A stretch of 17,107 bases of DNA from Bacillota bacterium. Its GTDB lineage: Bacteria; Bacillota; Clostridia; Oscillospirales; Ruminococcaceae. A program made the translations under genes and the position numbers. The stretch is from NCBI GenBank assembly GCA_023415575.1, contig JAEZKF010000057.1:1-17107 (forward strand), read 5' to 3'. Below are positions 1 to 6,418 of this stretch, one piece after another; position 1 is the first letter of the stretch; the number at the start of each line of letters is the position of its first letter. Below the pieces are notes generated by a model that did no database searches, had not been told where the DNA came from, and saw only the letters and a list, made by a program, of their open reading frames with translations.

Positions 1-88
1 TTTTGCTTTAGAGATGTCAGTTGGCAAACCGCTTCTCTATTTTAGCAAAAGGAGTTTTTATTTCTTCCTTATCGCTTAAGCTCTTTTG

Positions 89-114
89 AACCACGCGTCT
101 AACGCGTGGTTTTC
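89..114. terminator. Hairpin, probable terminator
   Basis: A perfect 10-bp inverted repeat (AACCACGCGT at 89-98, ACGCGTGGTT at 102-111) encloses a 3-base loop and is followed on the plus strand by a short T run. It probably ends a plus-strand transcript entering from outside the window, or backs up termination of the minus-strand transporter gene. The preceding bases CTCTTTTGAA (81-90) recur after the next hairpin (155-164). Confidence 0.55.
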
Positions 115-124
115 GGTATACAAC

Positions 125-160
125 AACGCCCGCTTCAATTGCAGCGGGCGTTTACTCTTT
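125..160. terminator. Rho-independent terminator, possibly bidirectional
   Basis: The stem AACGCCCGCT (125-134) pairs perfectly with AGCGGGCGTT (143-152) around an 8-base loop. On the plus strand it is followed by a T-rich tract (151-161). On the minus strand it is followed by a weaker TTGTTGTAT tract. It lies 17 bases beyond the stop of the SulP gene, so it most likely terminates that minus-strand gene and may also stop plus-strand transcription. Confidence 0.7.
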
Positions 161-169
161 TGAATGGGA

Positions 170-1813
170 TTATACAGTTGTACCCGATTCGGCGCGGGCG
201 ATAGCTGCAAGCGCCTTGTCGGTGCTCCAGAAAAAGCGTGAGGCGGGTGCAAAGTCGGTAAAACCGCACCGCTCGAACATCTCAAACACGGCTGGGTGCA
301 CACAGGCAAAGTAGACGTGAGTACCCTCATGCTCCAGTTTCAGAAAAAGCTCCTGCAGGGCATTCACTCCCGAGATATCGGCAAGCGGCACGCCGCGCAT
401 GGAGAGGATGACGTTGCGCTTCTCCCCGCACGCGGCAAGCTGTTGCTCAAGCCTGCCGGCAGAGCCAAAGTAGAGCGGCCCTGTAATGTAGGCAACGCAG
501 GTATCCTCATGGTGAATATCGGCGGCGTTGCCGGTAAGGCGGCTGCTCTCCACCTTGCTTACTGAGATTTCGATTTTTGAGATGTTTACAACAAACGCGA
601 TGATTGAGAATCCAACACCTGCAAGGATTGCGATGGTGAGGTCAAAAACAACGGTAGCGGCCATGGTAATCAAAAACTGCGCCATTGCTGTTTTGATACG
701 CCTTTTAAAGATGTTGCGAATGCTTTCCCATTCGTTCATCCGCCATGCGGTGACAATCAACACACCCGAAAGGGCACAAAGCGGAATTTCGCTCATAACA
801 GGGGCGAGCAGGAACATTGATGCAAGCAGTGTCAGGGCATGCACCACACCCGCAATACGGGTCTGAGCGCCTGATTTGATGGCAACGCTGGTGCGGGCGA
901 TTGCCGCAGTGGCGGGCACGCCGCCGAAAAAGGGTATAACCATGTTGCCGATACCCTGTGCAACCAGCTCCCTGTTTGCATCCAGACGTTCGTTCTTCAT
1001 TCTGCCTGCGCTTGCACCGCACAAAAGGCTTTCAATTAGGCCAAGTGCTGCAATGCTGATGGCTGGCACAACATACTGCGGGATGGCGGATAGCGAAAGC
1101 TGACTAAAGGTCAGGCGTTCGTTTAAAAACAGGGCGCGCGGGATTTCTCCAACAGTGGTGACTTCGAGCGAAAAGATCATCTTTGCGGCAACCGCAAGGA
1201 TGATTGCGGCAAGCGAGCCCGGAAAGTACTTTATCCACTTCTTGGGGTAGATGAGGATGAATGCGATGACGGCCACCCCGACGGCAAGGGAGGTAAAATC
1301 AACCGATTGCGGGGTGGTAAAATAGCTTGCTACCTTTTGCAGGGTGTTTTCTCCCGATGAAGAAAGGCCCGCAAGGTTATCTATCTGGCCTAGGGCGATG
1401 ATAACGGCGATACCCGACGTAAAACCGGTGATGACGGGCGACGGGATGAATGAGACAAGTCCCCCCAGCTTAAATAAGGCGCATAAAAGAAGGATTACAC
1501 CCGACATAAATCCGGCAATAAAGATGCCTTTTAGCCCATGCTGTGCAACCAGCGGTACCAGTATAGCCGCCATGGCCCCCGTAGGGCCGGAGATCTGGTA
1601 GGACGCACCCGACAGCATACCGATTAGAACACCTGCTATGATGGCGGTGATTAGTCCGGCGGCGGCATCCGCCCCACTGCTGACACCAAACGCAAGTGCC
1701 AGCGGCAGCGCAACCGCTGCAGTGGTGATGCCCGCAAGGACATCCTTGCCAAGCTTAGACCCGCTGTAGCCTGAGAACTCCCGCTTTAGCGCGGTAAAAA
1801 AATCCTTTATCAT
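170..1813 (-). CDS. SulP-family anion transporter with C-terminal STAS domain
   Basis: An inner-membrane secondary transporter of the SulP/SLC26 family, whose members move sulfate, bicarbonate or other anions, often with H+ or Na+. Counting from the ATG used here (547 aa), the membrane domain fills about residues 20-410. It carries family signatures such as YQISGPTGAMA and PVITGFTSGIAV in the first half and GGVPATAAIARTSV near residue 297. A STAS domain follows at about 438-542, with the loop PLADISGVNAL where STAS proteins carry the regulatory Ser/Thr region. The frame extends upstream to a GTG at 1861 and an ATG at 1831. None of the starts has a strong ribosome binding site; 1813 is preferred because the protein then begins like other SulP proteins. 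The gene stands alone, with terminators after it, and the neighbours do not reveal the substrate. Confidence 0.9.
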   Translation of the reverse strand: MIKDFFTALKREFSGYSGSKLGKDVLAGITTAAVALPLALAFGVSSGADAAAGLITAIIAGVLIGMLSGASYQISGPTGAMAAILVPLVAQHGLKGIFIAGFMSGVILLLCALFKLGGLVSFIPSPVITGFTSGIAVIIALGQIDNLAGLSSSGENTLQKVASYFTTPQSVDFTSLAVGVAVIAFILIYPKKWIKYFPGSLAAIILAVAAKMIFSLEVTTVGEIPRALFLNERLTFSQLSLSAIPQYVVPAISIAALGLIESLLCGASAGRMKNERLDANRELVAQGIGNMVIPFFGGVPATAAIARTSVAIKSGAQTRIAGVVHALTLLASMFLLAPVMSEIPLCALSGVLIVTAWRMNEWESIRNIFKRRIKTAMAQFLITMAATVVFDLTIAILAGVGFSIIAFVVNISKIEISVSKVESSRLTGNAADIHHEDTCVAYITGPLYFGSAGRLEQQLAACGEKRNVILSMRGVPLADISGVNALQELFLKLEHEGTHVYFACVHPAVFEMFERCGFTDFAPASRFFWSTDKALAAIARAESGTTV

Positions 1814-2050
1814 CGTTTCAGTCCATTCCATACCATATAAGATTAAGCATGATATGCACACTCAATATGGGATTTTACAACACATTCCTTTACATGGCAA
1901 TCGCAATAATAGCCGATAGTTTTACACTTCCCTGCTTTTAAAACAGTTATTGTCGCTATAAAAATAGCTTTATGTGGTCTAAACCAATCATAGGCACCTT
2001 CGAGCGGACTGTGCGGACAATGAGGGTATCTTAATGGATATAAGAAAGGC

Positions 2051-2094
2051 AAAACAAAAAGCCCGAACAAGGCTCAAGTAAGCCTTATTCGGGC
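2051..2094 (-). terminator. Rho-independent terminator of the SGNH operon
   Basis: A 14-bp stem (2061-2074 with 2081-2094, one mismatched pair) has a 6-base loop and is followed on the minus strand by the T-rich tract at 2051-2060. It lies just beyond the stop of the 118-aa membrane protein gene and closes the three-gene operon. The 248-base gap up to the SulP gene holds no other gene that I can support. Confidence 0.85.
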
Positions 2095-2109
2095 GTTCAT
2101 TATTGGTGG

Positions 2110-2466
2110 TTACGCATACCTTGCAATCAGGTCGCTTACCAGAATAACCGTCAAGGCGAGGGTGAAGAGACCGCCCGCGATGAGGTAGGTAGCCTTTGTG
2201 CGCTTTGTGTGAAAGTTCTTAAGCATAGTCAGAGCTACCACAAAGAACAGCAAAAAGCCAATCACATCGACTGCGATATAGACGTTTAACCTGGGCAGGT
2301 TAAGCAGCGGTGACAGCCATTTAGATAAGGGATTACCCAGCATGTGTAGTACAGGCACAATGATGAGGGGCACTGTAGATAAAGCAGACCGCGGTTTGTG
2401 CCCACGGAGAAAGACAAAGAAGATTGCCGCCAGGATTACTGTTATTGTCAGACACTCAACGATCAT
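2110..2466 (-). CDS. Small polytopic membrane protein, unknown function
   Basis: A 118-aa hydrophobic protein with about four predicted membrane segments, near residues 2-20, 29-47, 61-82 and 93-114. They are separated by basic loops (RGHKPRS; KNFHTKRTK) that suggest the cytoplasmic side. I do not recognise a family or catalytic motif. An AGGAGG ribosome binding site lies upstream (about 2479-2484), a little far from the ATG, with a second purine-rich stretch closer. It is the last gene of the operon, 38 bases after the DUF4358-like lipoprotein and directly before the terminator. By position it may assist the two upstream envelope proteins, but nothing in its sequence shows how. Confidence 0.75.
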   Translation of the reverse strand: MIVECLTITVILAAIFFVFLRGHKPRSALSTVPLIIVPVLHMLGNPLSKWLSPLLNLPRLNVYIAVDVIGFLLFFVVALTMLKNFHTKRTKATYLIAGGLFTLALTVILVSDLIARYA

Positions 2467-2504
2467 TTACCCTTCACCGTCCTCCTGCAAAAATTAAAGT
2501 AGTC

Positions 2505-2990
2505 TTACCCTACCATGGACTTAAATTCTTTTGAAGCTGTTTCGCTATCCTGTGTCGTGGTCATCAGGATGTAGGTACCGCGGGTTTCAATCAGTGCATT
2601 GGTGACCTTTGGCAGTTCTTCCTCGCGATAGCCTGTGAATTTATCCTTAAGGTCTGCAAGGCGAACATCGATTGCCGCAAGTGCAGCATCCACATCGCTT
2701 TCGCTCTTTACGCGGATGACGCAGATTTCGTCTGCGAGTACGAGTGTGGAAGCATAAACCGCCACATCCGCGACAATGTCCGCATTAAGGTCGGTATATT
2801 GGTTATACAGCACGCTGTCTTCAAGCTTTATCATCTCGTCAAAGGAGCAGGTTTCCTTGATGCGGTTGGCGATTTCCTCAGCAGCAGGCGTTTTACCTGA
2901 CGATGATCCGCCCGAACAGCCGGTAAACAGTATCATAACAGCTAAGATTGCCGAAACAACTACGACCAAACCTTTTTTTCCGTGTACCAT
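2505..2990 (-). CDS. DUF4358-like lipoprotein
   Basis: A secreted lipoprotein of about 161 aa. A short basic N-terminus precedes a hydrophobic stretch ending in the lipobox FTGC (about residues 23-26), followed by a Ser/Gly-rich linker. The mature domain (motifs AEEIANRIKE, ADEICVIRVKSESDVDAA and a region resembling DLKDKFTGYREEELPKV) resembles DUF4358, a Clostridia-rich family of unknown function. The frame opens at an ATG at 3002, but GGAGG directly abuts that codon. The ATG at 2990, 12 bases downstream of GGAGG, is therefore preferred. The gene lies between the SGNH hydrolase and a small membrane protein on the same strand. DUF4358 genes are often found beside SGNH and MBOAT acyl-transfer genes, so a role in envelope polymer modification is a reasonable guess. 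Confidence 0.75.
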   Translation of the reverse strand: MVHGKKGLVVVVSAILAVMILFTGCSGGSSSGKTPAAEEIANRIKETCSFDEMIKLEDSVLYNQYTDLNADIVADVAVYASTLVLADEICVIRVKSESDVDAALAAIDVRLADLKDKFTGYREEELPKVTNALIETRGTYILMTTTQDSETASKEFKSMVG

Positions 2991-3047
2991 ATTAGTATGC
3001 ATCCTCCGTATTGTTTATAATCCCTCGCTCACACCGGCACTGCAAAA

Positions 3048-3917
3048 TCACACCGGAGCAGTGTGCGTTTTCAGATACTCAAACCATTTCTCGTAATACT
3101 TTGCGCCAAAATGGATGCCGTCCTTGGGGCTTGCATCGTCGGGCAATGCGCCTGTTTCATCCGCAAGCACCTCGTTGATGTTTACAAAGTATACCTGCTT
3201 CTCCCCTGCCAGCGCAAGGATACCCTCGTTAAACTCACTGATTCTTTCGTTGGTGATTTTGTAGGTGTTTTTGGAGCTCTGCTCAAACGCCGCTGTAATG
3301 GGCGTAATCGGCTGGATATAGATGATAGCATCGGGATGCTGCTCCATGATGGTGTCAAGCATCTTGCTGTAGCTTGACAGGAACGTGTCCTTATCCATCG
3401 CGATGGAGTTGATGCCTATCATGATATATATCTTCTTAGGGTTAGCTTCTTTTAAGGCGTCAATCATGGTAATCTTCTCGCCGTCGGATGTCTTAATCAC
3501 CTTGCTTGTCAGTGCAGTGCCGGGATTGATGCCGGTATGCGAGATAACCTTTGCATTGGACATGACATCATACAATGAGATACCATCGGTAACAGAGTCG
3601 CCAAAGAACACCGCATCGTCAAAATAGGTGCCCATTACACGCTTGCTTTCAGGCAGCGGAACGCCGAACTCCGGGGCCTGTTGTGAACTGCTTGCTGGCT
3701 CGGATGGTGTAAGCTCAATATCGGAAATTACGTTGTCTACGTCCTTTTCAGAGCTTGTCTCCGCAATCAGGCCACTGTCTACCATCTGCTTACCCAAGAC
3801 TACCGAGTAAGCGAGCGAACCGAATGCAACGATCAGGAGAAGGATTAGTAAAATGGGAAGGCCGGCGCGCTTTCTGCGCCTTTTTTGGTATTTGCCGATT
3901 TTCATAACCTTTGGCAT
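3048..3917 (-). CDS. Membrane-anchored SGNH/GDSL-family hydrolase
   Basis: A 289-aa esterase or acyltransferase-like protein. A very basic N-terminus (KRRRKR) and one membrane segment (about 19-41) anchor it with the catalytic domain outside the cell, after a low-complexity Ser/Glu/Pro linker (about 52-92). The SGNH blocks are present: FFGDSVTDG with nucleophile Ser108, the GIN of block III (Gly168, Asn170), and DGIH with Asp266 and His269. The frame runs upstream to 3959, but the ATG at 3917 has AAGGAG eight bases before it and is the better start. It is the first gene of the operon, with its own promoter and a leader hairpin. The substrate is unknown; relatives remove or transfer acyl groups on envelope glycans. 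No MBOAT acyl-donor protein is adjacent. Confidence 0.85.
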   Translation of the reverse strand: MPKVMKIGKYQKRRRKRAGLPILLILLLIVAFGSLAYSVVLGKQMVDSGLIAETSSEKDVDNVISDIELTPSEPASSSQQAPEFGVPLPESKRVMGTYFDDAVFFGDSVTDGISLYDVMSNAKVISHTGINPGTALTSKVIKTSDGEKITMIDALKEANPKKIYIMIGINSIAMDKDTFLSSYSKMLDTIMEQHPDAIIYIQPITPITAAFEQSSKNTYKITNERISEFNEGILALAGEKQVYFVNINEVLADETGALPDDASPKDGIHFGAKYYEKWFEYLKTHTAPV

Positions 3918-3961
3918 GCAACAAACTCCTTTGCCGTTGCTAAAACGTGCTTTTTTCATTA

Positions 3962-3979
3962 AGTGCTGCCATCAGCACT
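3962..3979 (-). other. Hairpin in the 5' leader of the SGNH operon
   Basis: A perfect 7-bp inverted repeat (AGTGCTG/CAGCACT) with a 4-base loop lies between the predicted promoter (3998-4025) and the start codon at 3917. It could be an operator or an mRNA structure. It lacks a T tract, so it is not a typical attenuator. Confidence 0.4.
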
Positions 3980-3997
3980 CCCTATCATATGACTTAT

Positions 3998-4025
3998 ATT
4001 CTAACATAAACGTACCAAAATTCAA
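3998..4025 (-). promoter_or_regulatory. SigmaA-type promoter for the SGNH operon
   Basis: On the minus strand, TTGAAT (4020-4025) and TAGAAT (3998-4003) are 16 bases apart, with a TGT just before the -10 that fits an extended -10 element. The predicted transcript starts near 3990, about 70 bases before the start codon. Confidence 0.6.
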
Positions 4026-4107
4026 ATGCTTAATTTGTAAACAATCCTAGGAGTATTTTCCGGTTATGAGGTTTATTTATTCTAATTTTATCGTAGAGAT
4101 GACGGCG

Positions 4108-4208
4108 TTGAGATGAGACAAGTCTATTGCCTATATAGTGTTATAAAAGCTGAGAGGTACTGCATGCATAAAAGTCTTTTGCGCCGCCAAAATTTGGGGC
4201 GCTCTTTA
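4108..4208 (+). ncRNA. Candidate short intergenic RNA (promoter to hairpin)
   Basis: The 387 bases between the SGNH start and the tRNA gene hold no protein gene. Inside them, on the plus strand, TTGAGA (4108-4113) and TATATA (4132-4137) are 18 bases apart and could start a transcript near 4144. A GC-rich hairpin (GCGCC/GGCGC with an inner CCAA/TTGG, 4181-4202) followed by TCTTTA could end it. The product would be about 60 nt. I match it to no known RNA family, and the terminator is weak. Confidence 0.22.
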
Positions 4209-4263
4209 TATATAGTGTCGATTTCATTGCCGCAAAAGTTTTATCATTTTGTGTTTTTTATTC

Positions 4264-4292
4264 TTGCATTTTGATTGTCCATATGATAGAAT
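4264..4292 (+). promoter_or_regulatory. SigmaA-type promoter of tRNA-Pro
   Basis: TTGCAT (4264-4269) and TAGAAT (4287-4292) are separated by exactly 17 bases. Transcription would start about 4299, a few bases before the mature tRNA 5' end. Confidence 0.7.
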
Positions 4293-4304
4293 ATAGTTCG
4301 TTGA

Positions 4305-4380
4305 CTGGGTGTGGCGCAGATGGTAGCGCGCTACCTTGGGGTGGTAGAGGCCGTGGGTTCAAATCCCGCCACTCAGACCA
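4305..4380 (+). tRNA. tRNA-Pro (anticodon GGG), CCA encoded
   Basis: A complete 76-nt cloverleaf. The acceptor stem CTGGGTG pairs with CACTCAG (one G-T pair) and is followed by discriminator A and an encoded CCA. The D-arm is GCGC/GCGC. The anticodon arm CTACC-TTGGGGT-GGTAG reads GGG, giving proline. The T-arm is GTGGG-TTCAAAT-CCCGC. The first base C and pair C1-G72 fit bacterial tRNA-Pro. It is transcribed singly from its own promoter and ended by the terminator just downstream. No integrase or repeated 3' end suggests use as an attachment site. Confidence 0.96.
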
Positions 4381-4396
4381 ATAGAATATGTAACGC

Positions 4397-4425
4397 AAAA
4401 AGCCTATCGAAAGATAGGCTTTTTT
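4397..4425 (+). terminator. Terminator of tRNA-Pro
   Basis: The perfect stem AGCCTATC/GATAGGCT (4401-4408, 4413-4420) is closed by a GAAA tetraloop, flanked by A and T tracts that extend the pairing, and followed by a T run. It is a textbook rho-independent terminator 16 bases past the tRNA. Confidence 0.9.
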
Positions 4426-4522
4426 GCTTTATAAGAGTTTACATCGGTTATGACGCCCTGTTTTAGATGATGGGGATGTTCTTAATGAAAAAGTCGATAA
4501 CTGTAATTTAGTAACCAGAAGA

Positions 4523-4551
4523 TTGTAAATTATTGCTTCCTAATGTATATT
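4523..4551 (+). promoter_or_regulatory. Probable promoter of the methyltransferase gene
   Basis: TTGTAA (4523-4528) and TATATT (4546-4551) have a 17-base spacer in an AT-rich stretch, about 60 bases before the start codon. Several overlapping TAT-type boxes make the exact -10 uncertain. Confidence 0.4.
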
Positions 4552-4620
4552 ATTATCATAACTACAATTCCTAATGAATTTTAGAGAAGTAAGATGGTTT
4601 ATATAAATGAGGCGTAGAAT

Positions 4621-5427
4621 ATGAAAAAGTGCGATATAAATGGAACAAGCATGATAGGTAGTTGTGAAGTCGGCTGCACCATTTTAGATGCCATTGATAA
4701 GGAAACTGCTCATAAAGCCAATAGTTCCTTTTGGGATACAGAAGGCGGCGAAGTATTAGAAAATATTTCTCTTCCCTACTATGGTGCTTTTGCTTCTGAA
4801 GAAAATCATCAGCTTTTTGGAGAAGTCTCAGGAAAAAAGGTGCTTGAAATAGGATGCGGGGCAGGTCATTCCCTGCAGTATCTGGGAGAGCGTAAAGCAT
4901 CTGAATTATGGGGCGTAGACATATCCAAAAAGCAGATTGAAAAGGCAAAGAAACATTTGGCGGCACACGGCATTTCGGCAAAGCTTACCTGCTCTGCAAT
5001 GGAAGAAGAATGTGGTATACCTGTTGATTATTTTGATTTCGTCTATTCAATTTATGCCATAGGTTGGACAACTGACCTTTACGCTACGTTTTGTCGGATT
5101 GCTTCTTACCTAAAAAAAGATGGCATATTTATTTTCAGCTGGTCTCACCCAATACACAAATGTGTTGCAGTAGATAAAGATATGTATGTTTTTAAAAAAA
5201 GCTATTTTGATGAGTCTTGGTACTCACTTTCTCTTGGCAAAAGCATATTGATGTTATCTGACCGAAAACTATCAACCTATATTAATGCTTTATCAAAAGC
5301 GGGATTTGTCATCGAACAAATGATTGAGGAATCCGATGATGAAATCATACAGAAAGCAAACAGCGATTTTGCCCGTAAGGCAAAGATGATTCCTGTAACC
5401 TTTGTTATAAAGGCAAGGAAACTATAA
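4621..5427 (+). CDS. Class I SAM-dependent methyltransferase
   Basis: A 268-aa cytoplasmic methyltransferase. The Rossmann motif I VLEIGCGAGH is at about 74-83, the acidic end of strand beta2 at GVD (Asp100), and the post-motif helix ISKKQIEKAKKHL follows. FDFVYSIYAIGWTTD (about 138-152) is the motif IV region, and LKKDGIFIFSWSHP (about 164-177) the core strand after it. This layout matches small-molecule methyltransferases of the Methyltransf_11/25 type. The acceptor is not evident, and neither RNA nor protein methylation can be excluded. The ATG has GAGG eight bases upstream. The gene is visibly more AT-rich than the xdh or SulP genes, which may mean recent transfer. It follows the tRNA transcription unit and stands alone, with the decayed lipoprotein gene 171 bases downstream. 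Confidence 0.85.
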   Translation: MKKCDINGTSMIGSCEVGCTILDAIDKETAHKANSSFWDTEGGEVLENISLPYYGAFASEENHQLFGEVSGKKVLEIGCGAGHSLQYLGERKASELWGVDISKKQIEKAKKHLAAHGISAKLTCSAMEEECGIPVDYFDFVYSIYAIGWTTDLYATFCRIASYLKKDGIFIFSWSHPIHKCVAVDKDMYVFKKSYFDESWYSLSLGKSILMLSDRKLSTYINALSKAGFVIEQMIEESDDEIIQKANSDFARKAKMIPVTFVIKARKL

Positions 5428-5598
5428 TCATATCAAAGTCTGTCAGCTGAGCGGTGAAGCAGAGCTTGACAGTTATTTATAAAGTTTATGCCTTCAGACC
5501 AATTACTCTATTACATAAGTAGCATATCATCTCATCGACAGCGAAACATCAATATTAAACAATCTGTCGTAGTGTGTTCTAGTGGCAAAGGGGTGAGA

Positions 5599-6269
5599 GT
5601 GATATTGAAGAACGCTGCAAAAATAGTGATACTGCTACTATTATTAACTTTTTCATCGGTTGTAGTTTGACAAATCCACTGCCCCATAACTCATCGATGA
5701 ACAATGATGCGTCAGAGTTTTTCGTTTCCTCGCCATCTTCCCTTACTTCTGATAATGAATCATTGGAGCCCTTTATGTCTGAAGAGTATTATCAAAAATA
5801 CATTAAGTCGTTAACACTTAGTCAGGCCTTGGATATGGAATGGGATTCACCTGAGCAGTTGCTGGATACAACCGTGCAAATGGCGGGCTATCTCGTTCAA
5901 GGATTTCTATCGGTTGAAGAATGGGCAGAGGTTTTTGAATGCGGTTACTCTCAAGAGGAAGGCATCATTTATACTCCTCAGGATATTGCCGAATCAATTA
6001 TCTATACATATTTCGGGTTATCATCTGATACAGTAAGACAGTTGTCCCCTCAATATGAATGACCCCGAACGAAAGTCGTATCAATACTATGGTGCGAGAG
6101 ACTCCGGACTCAAGGATGTGAAAATAGTAAGCATACAAAGCTCCGCAGTATGTTAAGCATTGAATGCGAGTTCTTTTCATCGAGAAAAAGCGCTATCTCA
6201 AAGTGCAAACTCGCTATTCAGTTAAGTGATGAAGCTGAATATCGGTATGTTTCTAACCAATTTGCATAA
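5599..6269 (+). pseudogene. Lipoprotein gene broken by three frame lesions
   Basis: A GTG at 5599 with AAAGGGG five bases upstream opens a lipoprotein signal, ILKNAAKIVILLLLLTF, that stops at 5668-5670. In the -1 frame the same region reads FFIGCSLTN. One lost base in the T5 run (5649-5653) would rebuild a perfect lipobox IGC and join it to the long frame ending at 6062. That frame (mature part rich in Ser/Asn, then SEEYYQKYIKSL, GFLSVEEWAEVFECG and YFGLSSDTVRQLSPQY) is cut by a tandem ATGA duplication (6055-6062). Removing one copy gives QYDPERKSYQYYGARD and GLKDVKIVSIQ. A further one-base loss near 6150 would continue into LSIECEFF and LAIQLSDEAEYRYVSNQF, ending at TAA 6267-6269. The rebuilt protein, a small secreted lipoprotein of about 220 aa, resembles Firmicutes lipoproteins with a beta-rich C-terminus that I cannot name. 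Translation pieces alone could not make it. Confidence 0.7.
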
Positions 6270-6330
6270 CAGAATTTTGATGCCAGAGTCGGGTAATATA
6301 ACGACGTCAGTTACTGCTGCCTATGTAGTT

Positions 6331-6360
6331 AAAAAGGGGGCCTGAAAGGGCCCCTTTAGT
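6331..6360. terminator. Bidirectional terminator between converging genes
   Basis: AAAGGGG pairs with CCCCTTT, with a G-G mismatch and an inner CC/GG pair around a TGAAA loop. On the minus strand five T residues follow (plus-strand AAAAA at 6331-6335), making it a good terminator for the lipoprotein pair. On the plus strand it is followed by TTTAGT and could end the decayed lipoprotein transcript. Confidence 0.75.
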
Positions 6361-6373
6361 CGTTTATGAGTAT

Positions 6374-6390
6374 CGCGGCCAATAGCCGCG
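6374..6390. other. Short GC hairpin beyond the lipoprotein stop
   Basis: The perfect stem CGCGGC/GCCGCG has a 5-base loop and lies between the lipoprotein stop at 6419 and the main terminator. It has no T tract, so it is not a terminator by itself. It may stabilise the mRNA 3' end. Confidence 0.35.
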
Positions 6391-6418
6391 TATGTGCGGT
6401 GTGTTCATAATAACTTAG

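Noticed and set aside
1..60. c-di-GMP-I riboswitch suggested by GGCAAACC, and an imperfect TTTTGCT/AGCAAAA repeat
   Set aside because: The other conserved parts of the aptamer are missing. The repeat is interrupted and lies at the window edge.
1843..2070. A 75-codon minus-strand frame upstream of the SulP gene
   Set aside because: It starts inside the terminator of the previous operon, has no ribosome binding site and reads as an irregular Cys/His/Pro mix without a recognisable fold.
4140..4200. TPP riboswitch suggested by CTGAGA at about 4150
   Set aside because: The partner motif ACCTGAT is absent and no thiamine gene follows.
4305..4380. tRNA-Pro as an integration site for a mobile element
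   Set aside because: No integrase gene and no repeat of the tRNA 3' end were seen downstream.
5645..5670. Programmed slippage at the T5 run of the lipoprotein gene
   Set aside because: A Phe codon could slip by one base, but the heptamer is incomplete and two further lesions downstream point to decay.
5998..6180. A 60-codon minus-strand frame over the lipoprotein remnant
   Set aside because: No ribosome binding site was seen, and it lies opposite the decayed coding sequence, which explains the open frame better.
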